The notes beneath the pieces were generated by a model. That model was not told where the DNA came from. It saw only the letters and a program-made list of their open reading frames with translations, and ran no database searches. The position numbers and the translations under genes are program-made. 64,000 bases of DNA, from contig ONLH01000032.1 of NCBI GenBank assembly GCA_900318645.1, positions 59,972-123,971 on the forward strand, in the 5' to 3' direction. Positions 15,415 through 23,542 of this stretch are shown here, one piece after another (within the stretch, counting starts at the first letter, position 1; each line of letters starts with the position of its first letter). Origin of the DNA: an uncultured Prevotellaceae bacterium. Its GTDB lineage: Bacteria > Bacteroidota > Bacteroidia > Bacteroidales > Muribaculaceae.

Positions 15415-16590
15415 ATGGAAAGAATTAGTCAAACGATGACGGATGACATGGGGCAGGAGTATAAGTTTTATGCCTTTATCAGTTATAACTCCAGGGACAC
15501 GGAGTGGGGCAAGCGGGTGCAGCGCAAGTTGGAGCATTACCGCATGCCGTCGACGTTGTGTCGTGAACGGGGGTGGAAACGGACGCCCATCCGCCCAGTG
15601 TTCTTTGCTCCGACAGATATCCAGCCAGGCGGCTTGAGCGACGAGCTTAAGGAACGGTTGCGGGCTTCTAAGAACTTGATTGTCATCTGCTCGCCCCATT
15701 CGGCTCAATCCGAGTGGGTGGGCAAAGAAATCGAGTTTTTCCACAGCCTGGGCCGCACCGACCACATTCACTTCTTCATTGTGGACGGCGTGCCCCATAG
15801 CGGCAACCCTGACACCGAGTGCTTCAATCCCATTGTAGAGCAGCTTGGCTTGCCCGAAATCCTGGGAGCCAATATCCACGAGAAGAACTACCGCTGGCCA
15901 TGGATGAACCGTGAGCGGGCCTACGTCCAGTTGGTTTCCAAACTGTTGGGCGTAGAGTTCGACAGCATCTGGCAACGCCACAAGCGCCGCCTCACCACCC
16001 GCATTATCACTTGGACTGTGGCCGCCATCGCCGTGCTGGCAGCCTTGGCATGGGTATGGACAGTCAGCCAGCCGTTTGACGCCCGCATTGGCTTAAACGA
16101 GGTCTCTGTCCACAACGATCAGTTGCCCCCGTTGCACGACGCTGTGGTGACACTCACGCTTGACAACGAGACCAAAGTGGACACAATCCGTATGATGGAC
16201 CAGAGCGCCCTGTTCACCAACATCCCCCACAAATACCTCGGCCAACAAGTCCATATCACGATGAGCTCAATGGAAGATACTCCTGATTATATTCCGTTAG
16301 ATACGACTATAGCCTTGTCCCGCAAAATGACTCTTGACATCAAGAGGAATCCCTTGAAGTATGGAGATGTCAGATTTCTTTTAAGGGATCTGAACACCGA
16401 GCAGTGCATACCCAACACCAGAATCGAGATAGATGGACATCCTGTCACTTCCGGCCCAGACGGCCAAGTGACCCTATTCATCCCCCTCGAACAACAGAAA
16501 CAAGCCTATTTCGTCAAGGCCCCATTCCCATTGGTTGATGACACAATCCACATGCCCTGCGGTGAAAACGACGCCATCCAAAAACAATAA
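15415..16590 (+). CDS. Membrane-anchored TIR-domain protein
   Basis: 391 residues. A TIR domain spans about 17-165 (YKFYAFISYNSRDTEWGKRV, LRASKNLIVICSPHSAQSEW), with E105 in SEWVGKEIEFF as the likely NADase glutamate. A transmembrane helix follows at about 197-216 (IITWTVAAIAVLAALAWVW). The C-terminal 170 residues carry beta-rich segments, including IEIDGHPVTSGPDGQVTLFI, similar to regulatory-like domains and presumably periplasmic. Bacterial TIR domains commonly cleave NAD+ or make nucleotide signals, but some act only as adaptors. The topology (cytoplasmic TIR, periplasmic beta domain) suggests transmembrane signalling linked to the secreted TPR protein just upstream. Confidence 0.86.
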   Translation: MERISQTMTDDMGQEYKFYAFISYNSRDTEWGKRVQRKLEHYRMPSTLCRERGWKRTPIRPVFFAPTDIQPGGLSDELKERLRASKNLIVICSPHSAQSEWVGKEIEFFHSLGRTDHIHFFIVDGVPHSGNPDTECFNPIVEQLGLPEILGANIHEKNYRWPWMNRERAYVQLVSKLLGVEFDSIWQRHKRRLTTRIITWTVAAIAVLAALAWVWTVSQPFDARIGLNEVSVHNDQLPPLHDAVVTLTLDNETKVDTIRMMDQSALFTNIPHKYLGQQVHITMSSMEDTPDYIPLDTTIALSRKMTLDIKRNPLKYGDVRFLLRDLNTEQCIPNTRIEIDGHPVTSGPDGQVTLFIPLEQQKQAYFVKAPFPLVDDTIHMPCGENDAIQKQ

Positions 16591-16602
16591 CAATTTGAGA
16601 AT

Positions 16603-17484
16603 ATGTACAACAGAGAATTTACACCCGATAGAATCTCCGAATTAAAGGAGAATGAGATTTTTGTGTTCGGCAGCAATCTGGCTGGTTATCATGGTGGTGG
16701 CGCTGCTCGTATCGCTTGTAATCGCTTTGGCGCAATATGGGGGCAGGGCGTTGGGTTGCAAGGGCAGAGCTACGCTATCCCGACCATGCAGGGCGGCGTA
16801 GAAACCATCAAGCCCTATGTAGATGAGTTCATCTGCTTTGCCGAGCAGCACCCCGAGTACAAGTTCCTGGTTACCCGCATTGGCTGTGGAATCGCCGGCT
16901 TTAGAGATGAGGAGATTGCACCGTTGTTTACCCAGGCTTTGACAGTTGAGAACATCATTCTCCCTAAAGAGTTTGTTGATGAGTTGGATGAGAATGACAC
17001 ATCCCTGTCAGGCGATGGGATAAAGGCATTAAAGATGTGGACAATGGGCGCTGGCAATTCAGCCTTGCGGTTCAATGGCGAGAACCCCATTCCCGCCAAA
17101 ACCAAAGTTGCCACTAAAGACAGTTGGAAAACCCTGCCCATGCCTGAATGCAATATAACCATCCCCATGGATGTGGCAATTTCACGTGAGGCCATGGCTG
17201 TTGTGAAAATGGGGCATATCCCTTCGGCAATGGAGGACCACTGGGTCATGTATTGCGATGAATCGTCCATTAGGTACTACCGCAGTTGGACCGGGATATG
17301 TATCTTTGTCGCTAAATATGAAGAATGTGGCGAACAATACAAAATCACAGAACTGACCGTGAATCGCGAACAGGGCCAATATCAAAGCACCGACAATGAA
17401 CACGATGTAGCATTGTTTCTGGCTCTGTTGACCGAGGAATTCGGCGGCGATGCCAGTGAGTTTTGGAATATCGTTCTTAAATAG
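16603..17484 (+). CDS. Macro-like (A1S_2505-type) protein with C-terminal domain of unknown role
   Basis: 293 residues, 12 bases after the TIR gene. Residues 18-125 match the phage-associated A1S_2505-type family, a macro-domain-like fold (IFVFGSNLAGYHGGGAARIA, GLQGQSYAIPTMQGG, FLVTRIGCGIAGFRDEEIAP). The Gly-rich loops are where ADP-ribose-like ligands bind in macro domains. The C-terminal part (about 165-293: MPECNITIPMDVAISREAM, AMEDHWVMYCDESSIRYYR, SWTGICIFVAKYEE) is a separate conserved-looking domain that I do not recognise. A macro-like protein next to a TIR NADase candidate could bind or process an NAD-derived product; that is inference. Confidence 0.8.
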   Translation: MYNREFTPDRISELKENEIFVFGSNLAGYHGGGAARIACNRFGAIWGQGVGLQGQSYAIPTMQGGVETIKPYVDEFICFAEQHPEYKFLVTRIGCGIAGFRDEEIAPLFTQALTVENIILPKEFVDELDENDTSLSGDGIKALKMWTMGAGNSALRFNGENPIPAKTKVATKDSWKTLPMPECNITIPMDVAISREAMAVVKMGHIPSAMEDHWVMYCDESSIRYYRSWTGICIFVAKYEECGEQYKITELTVNREQGQYQSTDNEHDVALFLALLTEEFGGDASEFWNIVLK

Positions 17485-17578
17485 CTTTTGTTGCTCCTTT
17501 TTTTGAATTGTTGTGATAGTTCTTGGTCTACTTTAGTCTCTATTAGACAAGAAGAAACAGTTTTAAAAACTAGAGAAT

Positions 17579-17905
17579 ATGACTAAAGAAGAAATCAAGA
17601 GCATGCTTTATAGCTTGCATCACAGCACTTTCCGCAACGAGCAGCAAATCAAGAACAGTCAACAGTGTGGATGCTTCCATTGTGGGAGCCTTTTCGGTCC
17701 CGAAGAAGTTGCTAATTGGTGCGACTGCGATGGTAGAGGAGATCGAACAGGTCTTTGTCCCAATTGCGGCATTGATTCTGTCATCGGTGATGACTGTGGA
17801 ATAGTCATTACACCTTCATTCCTCAAGATCATGAACCTTCAATTCTTTGGAGGTGGCATTGACGATTTGGAGATTCATGTTTCGGGACCTAGCGATGATG
17901 CATGA
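17579..17905 (+). CDS. Small Cys-rich zinc-binding-like protein
   Basis: 108 residues, cytoplasmic-looking. Eight cysteines (C30, C32, C35, C48, C50, C60, C63, C73) occur in CGCFHCGSLFGPEEV, NWCDCDGRGDRTGLCPNC and DDCG. This pairing resembles a treble-clef or double zinc-ribbon protein. It lies 95 bases after the macro-like gene and 41 bases before the caspase-like gene, so it is probably part of the same cluster. No function is recognised. Confidence 0.72.
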   Translation: MTKEEIKSMLYSLHHSTFRNEQQIKNSQQCGCFHCGSLFGPEEVANWCDCDGRGDRTGLCPNCGIDSVIGDDCGIVITPSFLKIMNLQFFGGGIDDLEIHVSGPSDDA

Positions 17906-17945
17906 AACGAACGTCTATCAACTGTAATAAAAACACATTGCTATT

Positions 17946-18482
17946 ATGACGGTAATACATGCGAATGACTCTACTACCCAGTTCCTTTCGTTGCTCTATG
18001 AGCAGCGAAGGGATATCTCGATGCATATCACCGAAGCAAGCACCAATAGTGCGGTCCAAAGGGCTATCCGTGAAGGTGACACGGTGCTCATGCTTGGACA
18101 TGGTAACAAGTATGGCTTGTTCTCGATGCCTGATCATGATGGCGTTTATCGGCGCTTTATGATAGATGGCCGTTATGTGCAATTCCTGCGTGACAAGACC
18201 TGTATTGGCATCTGGTGTTACGCTAATCAATTTGCTGAGCGATACAACCTTCATGGACTTTTCTCGGGGATGATCATCTCAGAGCTTCAGGAGGCGATAG
18301 ACAATGGCATCACTGCAACCAAGGAGGAGATTGACGTGGAGATGGTGAAATTCACTCAACGCCTGAGAGGCTGCATCGACCATTATGGCCTGAAGGACAC
18401 TCCCTCGCGAATGAAGGAACTGGACGATGTCAAATCCGAACTGACCACTTTCAATTACAGCAATTTGTACTATTTTGAATAA
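17946..18482 (+). CDS. Caspase/CHAT-like hydrolase candidate
   Basis: 178 residues. A predicted beta strand ends in VLMLGHGNKYGLFS with H52, and a second ends in TCIGIWCYANQFAERY with C91. An H-G motif after one strand and a Cys after a later strand, about 40 residues apart, is the arrangement of caspase-like (clan CD) proteases such as CHAT domains. GLFSGMIISELQEAIDNGI then resembles the segment following the nucleophile. This assignment is by pattern only. The gene directly precedes the PP2C gene (stop and start nearly touch) and follows TIR, macro-like and zinc proteins, a setting where a regulated protease would make sense. Confidence 0.62.
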   Translation: MTVIHANDSTTQFLSLLYEQRRDISMHITEASTNSAVQRAIREGDTVLMLGHGNKYGLFSMPDHDGVYRRFMIDGRYVQFLRDKTCIGIWCYANQFAERYNLHGLFSGMIISELQEAIDNGITATKEEIDVEMVKFTQRLRGCIDHYGLKDTPSRMKELDDVKSELTTFNYSNLYYFE

Positions 18483-18483
18483 A

Positions 18484-19146
18484 ATGAAATACGTTCATTT
18501 CTCAGAGAAAGGTCCACGACAGAATAACGAGGATTGTTGCGGCATCCTTGAGTCGTCAGGCAAAACTTTGTTTGTCGTGTGTGACGGTATGGGAGGACAT
18601 TTTGGTGGCGAGGTGGCCAGCCGTACGGTTTGCGATACGTTGATGGCCTACTGGCAAGAACATGCTGAGCCCGATTCACTCCAGAAGGTCCTCCATGCGG
18701 CAGAGACTGCAAGTGTAGCCCTTGATGAGAAATCTGGCTTGAGTGCGATGGGCACAACCCTGGTCATGGCTAGTGTGGAGAGTAATCAAGCGACCATCGC
18801 CCATGCTGGCGACAGCCGTTGCTATGTCATCGACATCAAGGGAAATGTGAAATACCGCACCCTTGACCATGTGGAGAGCAATTCTTTTGGTCATTCCGAG
18901 ATTACCCGAGCATTTTTCACGGGCCATCCCGAGAGTGCCATTCCCGACGTGAAAACCATTCTGTTAGAGCCTCTCGACCGTCTCCTGCTTTGCACCGATG
19001 GATTATATAATGCCATTGATGACGAAACCTTGCTGCACACACTTCAATGTGCCAAGGACGTTGAACAGGTTGCGGAGAAATACTTAAATATTTGCAACGA
19101 AAGGGCAACCGACAACTATACTGGAATTATTATTGAAATTGAATAG
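18484..19146 (+). CDS. PP2C-type Ser/Thr protein phosphatase
   Basis: 220 residues starting MKYVHFSEKGPRQNNEDC; an in-frame ATG three codons earlier (18475) would overlap the upstream gene. PP2C metal-binding motifs are in order: NED (D17), VVCDGMGGHFGGEVAS (D34, G35), a GTTLVMASVE strand, AGDSRCYVI, LLLCTDGLYNAIDDE and ATDNYTGIIIEI (the C-terminal Asp). The enzyme removes phosphate from Ser/Thr using Mn or Mg, and is soluble. No partner kinase is visible in the window. It sits between the caspase-like and archaemetzincin-like genes with gaps of 1 and 3 bases, indicating one operon. Confidence 0.9.
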   Translation: MKYVHFSEKGPRQNNEDCCGILESSGKTLFVVCDGMGGHFGGEVASRTVCDTLMAYWQEHAEPDSLQKVLHAAETASVALDEKSGLSAMGTTLVMASVESNQATIAHAGDSRCYVIDIKGNVKYRTLDHVESNSFGHSEITRAFFTGHPESAIPDVKTILLEPLDRLLLCTDGLYNAIDDETLLHTLQCAKDVEQVAEKYLNICNERATDNYTGIIIEIE

Positions 19147-19149
19147 GTT

Positions 19150-19827
19150 ATGAAATTGAAAGGACAGATTATGCTGATGGTGATGGCTTTTGCCTTATGT
19201 ATTACATTTACTGATTGTAACGGGAGAAGAGAAACTCCTGCTAAGGCGAATCCGGTACATCAGAAGTCGGTAGTGCCAAAGGCCGCAAAGAGTGAAGACC
19301 TAAAGCCGTTGTATATCTACATGTATCGCTATGACGATTTCCCCGTAGCGAAGGCAAAGTATCTTTGTCGCGAATTGGAAAAAGTGTACCCGAGCGTGAT
19401 TTTGGTGAAAGCAGCGTTGCCTTTGCCGCCAAAGGAGTACTACAAGAAGGGAAACCGATACAGGGCAGCCGGTCTGCTTGATGACTTGGAGAGGTTCAAG
19501 AACGGAGGATTTGCCTTGGGAATGACAGACGAAATCATTTATCATCCTAATGAGAAGTCTCCGACTTGGGGCATCTTCGGTTTAGGGCGGACGGGCAAAA
19601 ATGTTTGTGTGATTTCATCTATGCGCCCCAAGGAACGCAGGTTACAAAGTGATGATAATATGCGTAAACTCATGTTGCATGAACTAGGCCATGCTTTTGG
19701 CTTGGATCACTGTAAAGACCAGCATTGCTTTATGGTGGATGCCGAGCATGGTGACAAGTTCGCTCAAACACCTGCGTTCTGCGACGATTGTAAAAACTAT
19801 CTCAATAATAAAGGTTGGAAACTATAG
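19150..19827 (+). CDS. Archaemetzincin-like zinc metalloprotease, probable lipoprotein
   Basis: 225 residues. The N-terminus is a signal with a possible lipobox before C23 (CITFTDC). The active-site segment HELGHAFGLDHC (H177, E178, H181, H187) continues with C193, M195, C211 and C214. This nearly matches the archaemetzincin signature HExxHxxGx3Cx4CxM...CxxC, here with 15 rather than 17 residues before the last pair. Archaemetzincins are zinc-dependent and bind a second zinc through the cysteines. Unlike most family members, this one appears to be exported. It starts 3 bases after the PP2C stop. Confidence 0.82.
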   Translation: MKLKGQIMLMVMAFALCITFTDCNGRRETPAKANPVHQKSVVPKAAKSEDLKPLYIYMYRYDDFPVAKAKYLCRELEKVYPSVILVKAALPLPPKEYYKKGNRYRAAGLLDDLERFKNGGFALGMTDEIIYHPNEKSPTWGIFGLGRTGKNVCVISSMRPKERRLQSDDNMRKLMLHELGHAFGLDHCKDQHCFMVDAEHGDKFAQTPAFCDDCKNYLNNKGWKL

Positions 19828-19838
19828 CGAGTCATACA

Positions 19839-20207
19839 ATGGTCATGAAACGGCTAATACTAGCATTAATTGTAGCATTGATAACATGCCACTCGGCCTT
19901 TCCCCAAAGCAATTACTACTTGGACAAGGCCCGTAGTTACATGCGTGACGCTGAGTACTATATCAGCAAGGCCGAGGGCTATGATCGGGAAGCAGAGTAT
20001 CACGTTAAGAAGGCCAAAGAGTATCAACGCGAAGTGGATTACTGTACCCGCAACAAGCAGGCAGACAAGGCCCGCACCTACAAACGCAAGGCAGATGACG
20101 AGACCGACAAGGCCCGTTACCAGAAGAAGCTGGCAAATGATGCCAAGGAAACTGCCCGTCAGCGGCTCAAGAGCGCAGCCGATGCTATGGATAAGGCAAA
20201 ACAATAA
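19839..20207 (+). CDS. Secreted coiled-coil protein
   Basis: About 122 residues, starting MVMKRLILALIVALITCHSA, a signal peptide ending near FPQS. The mature part is almost entirely charged heptad-like sequence (DKARSYMRDAEYYISKAEGY, AKEYQREVDYCTRNKQADKA), so a single long helix or coiled coil is expected. It starts 11 bases after the protease gene. No family is recognised. Confidence 0.75.
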   Translation: MVMKRLILALIVALITCHSAFPQSNYYLDKARSYMRDAEYYISKAEGYDREAEYHVKKAKEYQREVDYCTRNKQADKARTYKRKADDETDKARYQKKLANDAKETARQRLKSAADAMDKAKQ

Positions 20208-20231
20208 ACGAATTAACCCAATTTTTTACTG

Positions 20232-21509
20232 ATGAACAAGAAGCATATCATCTTGACGATTATCATTGCAGGATTGCTCACAGCAATGCTGTGTATCGTC
20301 CATAATGGCAATAAGGAGAAAAAAAATTCCCAAAGTGCAACACTGGCAATCCAATCATTAGAAGATGAGCCATCTGAAGGGTTCGCTGATTCCGATGAAT
20401 ACGATGACAGCACAATAAATCTCACGATAGAGTCGCCCGAGTTCCTGAATTCAATCGTTAAAGGCGCTTCATGGTCAGCGGAACTCTTTTGTAATGCAGG
20501 AGGAAATACTTATTATCTTGCCGAGGATGAGCACCTGTTCACAACAGTCCTCTTTACAGGTGAGAAAGTCCTTGTCGAGGATCCCTCGTTTTTTTACACT
20601 CAACGAGGTGCAGCTAAACCGGAGTTCTTGATCTCGGTGGGCGAAAAATCCGTCTTAGTGGATTTCTCGGACCCCAATAGCGTGAAACAATTGTCAGCGC
20701 TCAACTTCACTCCATTGCCAGGCTTTAAGCGCCAACGCTGGAGCAATGTCGCGGATTTCAACGATAGGGTAGCATGCCCTCTCGAAATAGACTATCCCAC
20801 TTCATCGGTACCCAATAGCCAATATATCAGCCACTGGATTTCCACTGTCGCACTCGCCCAGACAACAAAACCGATACGGGTAGTTGTCTCGCGTCCCACT
20901 TACTTCACCACTACATGGAGTAATCGCAGCGGATATAAAGGCAGCATTGACAATCGGGACGCCATCAATAAGTATATCTCTGGTAAGTATTTCAATGACA
21001 TTAAATCAGAATGGGGAACTGACCCTGATAATTATCCATCTGCCCTTTACTCATGCTTGAGTTTGCGGGCGCGCTACTACACCGACCATTATGTGACTTA
21101 CCAGTTGGCAATCAGTGGGTATGGAGGCGGTGCTCATGGCTGGTCAACAGTCGAGTTGGTTTCCTATGACCATGCGAACCACCAGGAAATAGATTGGAAA
21201 TACTTGTTCAAACCAGGCAGCGAGGAACAGGTCCTCAAACTGTTTGCCAAGGCAGCCGAGAATGATGAAGAATATCAGTATTACTCTGCCAATTTTTGGG
21301 ATGGTGTTCAGCTGGCCGACGATGACGGCAAACCGACAGGAGAGATGCTGTTGCCTCAGCCTACATTAACACCTGCAGGTGTGACTGTCTCGTTCCAGCC
21401 CTATTCTCTGGTAGGTTACACAGCCGGATGCTTCCATCTCACGGTTCCTTACAACCGCTTGAAACCCTACCTTACCGACCGCGCTAAACAATGCATCGGC
21501 TTGAAATGA
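20232..21509 (+). CDS. Membrane-anchored or secreted DUF3298 (RsiV-like) protein
   Basis: 425 residues with an N-terminal hydrophobic segment (about 5-24, HIILTIIIAGLLTAMLCIVH) that is a signal anchor or signal peptide. The C-terminal 150 residues match the DUF3298 pattern: GYGGGAHGWSTVELVSYDH, then EIDWKYLFKPGSEEQVLKLF and a final beta segment ending near the C-terminus. DUF3298 occurs in the anti-sigma factor RsiV and in exported proteins, where it can bind lysozyme or glycan-related ligands. It is 24 bases downstream of the coiled-coil gene and is probably the last gene of this cluster. The ligand is unknown. Confidence 0.82.
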   Translation: MNKKHIILTIIIAGLLTAMLCIVHNGNKEKKNSQSATLAIQSLEDEPSEGFADSDEYDDSTINLTIESPEFLNSIVKGASWSAELFCNAGGNTYYLAEDEHLFTTVLFTGEKVLVEDPSFFYTQRGAAKPEFLISVGEKSVLVDFSDPNSVKQLSALNFTPLPGFKRQRWSNVADFNDRVACPLEIDYPTSSVPNSQYISHWISTVALAQTTKPIRVVVSRPTYFTTTWSNRSGYKGSIDNRDAINKYISGKYFNDIKSEWGTDPDNYPSALYSCLSLRARYYTDHYVTYQLAISGYGGGAHGWSTVELVSYDHANHQEIDWKYLFKPGSEEQVLKLFAKAAENDEEYQYYSANFWDGVQLADDDGKPTGEMLLPQPTLTPAGVTVSFQPYSLVGYTAGCFHLTVPYNRLKPYLTDRAKQCIGLK

Positions 21510-21632
21510 ACCAATAAGCAGGTTTTCCTTTCCTGGTTGGAGCGAGAAGGATTGACAATAGTCATCTTTCACGGCGATATCTGCTGGATTCTTGCGATGG
21601 AATAAAAGGAAGTGTGCACTTTGGCGCAATGG

Positions 21633-21663
21633 TTGGGGATTTCGGAAATAATGAGTAAATTTG
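21633..21663 (+). promoter_or_regulatory. Promoter of the cbiA operon
   Basis: TTG at 21633-21635 and TAAATTTG at 21656-21663 match the Bacteroidetes -33 and -7 elements with 20 bases between. The ATG of cbiA (21672) falls 8 bases after the -7 box, so the mRNA would be almost leaderless. No B12 riboswitch is visible in 21510-21671. Confidence 0.7.
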
Positions 21664-21671
21664 CAGGGTAA

Positions 21672-22928
21672 ATGCGACATGGGTTTCTGATAGCGGCACC
21701 TCATAGTGGCTCGGGCAAGACGACGATTGCTCGGGGACTGATGGCGTTGTTTACCCTCAAGGGGTATAGGGTCCAGCCGTTTAAGTGCGGACCAGACTAT
21801 ATTGATACCAAATTTCATGCTGCGGTATGTGGCAGGGCGAGTATCAACTTGGATACGTTCATGGCAACGCCTGAGCATGTGCGGGAATTGTTTGAACGTT
21901 ATGGGGAGGATGCCGATGTGTGCGTTGTCGAGGGCATGATGGGCCTGTTTGATGGCTATGACCGCGACAAGGGGTCTTCGGCCGAAATAGCCCGTGTGCT
22001 GGATTTACCGGTCATTCTCGTGGTGGACGCCAAGTCGGCGGCCTATTCGATGGCGGCGCTCATTTCGGGCTTCGTCAATTTCCGCAAGGATGTCCGTATC
22101 AGCGGCGTGATCTTCAACCGCGTCGGGTCGGCAAGGCACTTCGCTATGTTGCAGCAGGTGTGTGACGACATGGGCATCGAGTGCTTTGGCTATCTACCCA
22201 AGAAAGCCGAACTTGAGCAAGGTTCACGTTACTTGGGGCTGGACTTCAGCGAGAAGCCCGAGAATAAGCTCTTGATTGACCTGCTGGAGCAGAATGTGCA
22301 ATGGCAACGGCTTTTGGAACTGACGAGCAATGACAAGCCCGTTTGCCCGCAGCCTTGCAAGAGATGTGAACGGACTGGACGCACTTTGATTGCCCGTAAC
22401 GATGAGTCCTTTTCTTTTATTTATCAGGAGAATATCGACCGATTTGCGGAAGTGTCATTCTTTGACCCTGAGCATGATGTCCCACGTCTTGACGATGTGG
22501 CGCTGCTTTATCTACCAGGCGGCTATCCAGAGAAACATCTTGACGCTTTGGTACAGGCCGAGGCGACACGGAAGGCTATCAAGGACTATGCCGATCGTGG
22601 CGGACACATCATTGCCGAGTGCGGTGGCATGATGTACCTATGCGAAAGAATCATCACCGACGTGGGCGAATTTCCCATGTGCGGCGTACTGCCCTACAAC
22701 ATTACTGCCCGCAAGATTGATCGCAAGCTTTCGTTGGGCTATCGGTGCTTCACGCTTGATGGCAAGGAATATCGTGGGCATGAGTTCCACTACACGCAAT
22801 TCTTGGGAGAGACGCCACAATCAGCCACCCAAGTGTATAATGCCAAGGGGGAACCTGTGCCGACTCCCGTCATTCATTACAAAAACGTATGGGCAAGTTA
22901 TACGCATTTGTATGAGATAAGTTTATAG
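21672..22928 (+). CDS. cbiA: Cobyrinic acid a,c-diamide synthase
   Basis: 418 residues. An N-terminal P-loop (APHSGSGKTTIARG, about 9-22) and QPFKCGPDYIDTKFH mark the ATP-dependent amidase domain. GLFDGYDRDKGSSAEIAR is a typical CbiA stretch. The C-terminal glutaminase domain has LPGGYPEKH and IAECGGMMYLCE with the nucleophile C317. It amidates the a and c side chains of cobyrinic acid using glutamine and ATP in the cytoplasm. Length and motifs are usual for the family. It is the first gene of a plus-strand operon continuing with ATR, cbiP, cobD and cbiB. Confidence 0.95.
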   Translation: MRHGFLIAAPHSGSGKTTIARGLMALFTLKGYRVQPFKCGPDYIDTKFHAAVCGRASINLDTFMATPEHVRELFERYGEDADVCVVEGMMGLFDGYDRDKGSSAEIARVLDLPVILVVDAKSAAYSMAALISGFVNFRKDVRISGVIFNRVGSARHFAMLQQVCDDMGIECFGYLPKKAELEQGSRYLGLDFSEKPENKLLIDLLEQNVQWQRLLELTSNDKPVCPQPCKRCERTGRTLIARNDESFSFIYQENIDRFAEVSFFDPEHDVPRLDDVALLYLPGGYPEKHLDALVQAEATRKAIKDYADRGGHIIAECGGMMYLCERIITDVGEFPMCGVLPYNITARKIDRKLSLGYRCFTLDGKEYRGHEFHYTQFLGETPQSATQVYNAKGEPVPTPVIHYKNVWASYTHLYEISL

Positions 22929-22974
22929 TTTATAGTTAATAGAGAACAGTTAATAGTTGGCACTCGCATTCTAA

Positions 22975-23037
22975 CAACTGCCAACTGAAAACTGCCAACT
23001 GAAAACTGCCAACTGCCAACTGAAAACTGATAACTGA
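22975..23037 (+). repeat. Short tandem repeat spacer (CCAACTGAAAACTG units)
   Basis: Unit CCAACTGAAAACTG occurs at 22981-22994, 22995-23008 and 23016-23029, with partial units CCAACTG and ATAACTG around them. It fills the gap between cbiA and the ATR gene. A related AACTGAAAACT motif occurs in inverted form at 41085-41139. Confidence 0.85.
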
Positions 23038-23041
23038 TACA

Positions 23042-23542
23042 ATGAAACAGATATATACCAAAACCGGAGATGAGGGTATGACCAGCCTACGCGACGGAGT
23101 GAGGGTCGCAAAGGATGATCCGCGCATTGAGGCAAACGGGCAGATTGACCAATTGAATGCCTATTTAGGCATCGTGCGGTCAATGCTCGGCGATGACAAA
23201 GAGAATTCACAGCTCATTCATGCCGTGCAGCGCGAATTCATGGTGGTCATGAGTCACATTGCAACTCCTGAGGGTAGCGACAATCCTCGAGAACTCCATG
23301 CCGCTGATATCATCACTCAGCTAGAGCGAGCCATCGACCAAGCCGATTATCAAGGCGGTTTTGTCGTTCCAGGTGGAGGGTCACAGTTGGCAGCGTTCAT
23401 TCACTTGGCACGTACACAGGCCCGCACAGTGGAACGTCGCCTGTGGTCGCTGAATCGGGAGCATCCCGTCAATAAAGACATCCTTGTGATGATGAACCGC
23501 CTGTCTGATTATCTGTTTGTCTTAGCCAACGAGAAAGAATGA
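23042..23542 (+). CDS. PduO-type cob(I)alamin adenosyltransferase
   Basis: 166 residues. PduO-type motifs are complete: IYTKTGDEGMTSL near the N-terminus, DPRIEANGQIDQLNAYLG, then FVVPGGGSQLAAFIHLARTQ, ARTVERRLWSL and NRLSDYLFVLANEKE. It transfers the adenosyl group of ATP to Co(I) corrinoid. It lies between cbiA and cbiP, and its stop overlaps the cbiP start by 4 bases, so it is translationally coupled. It is not related to the CobA/BtuR P-loop type of adenosyltransferase. Confidence 0.93.
   Translation: MKQIYTKTGDEGMTSLRDGVRVAKDDPRIEANGQIDQLNAYLGIVRSMLGDDKENSQLIHAVQREFMVVMSHIATPEGSDNPRELHAADIITQLERAIDQADYQGGFVVPGGGSQLAAFIHLARTQARTVERRLWSLNREHPVNKDILVMMNRLSDYLFVLANEKE

Noticed and set aside
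22975-23037. CRISPR-like short repeats
   Set aside because: The units are contiguous, only 14 bases long and have no spacers; no cas genes are present.
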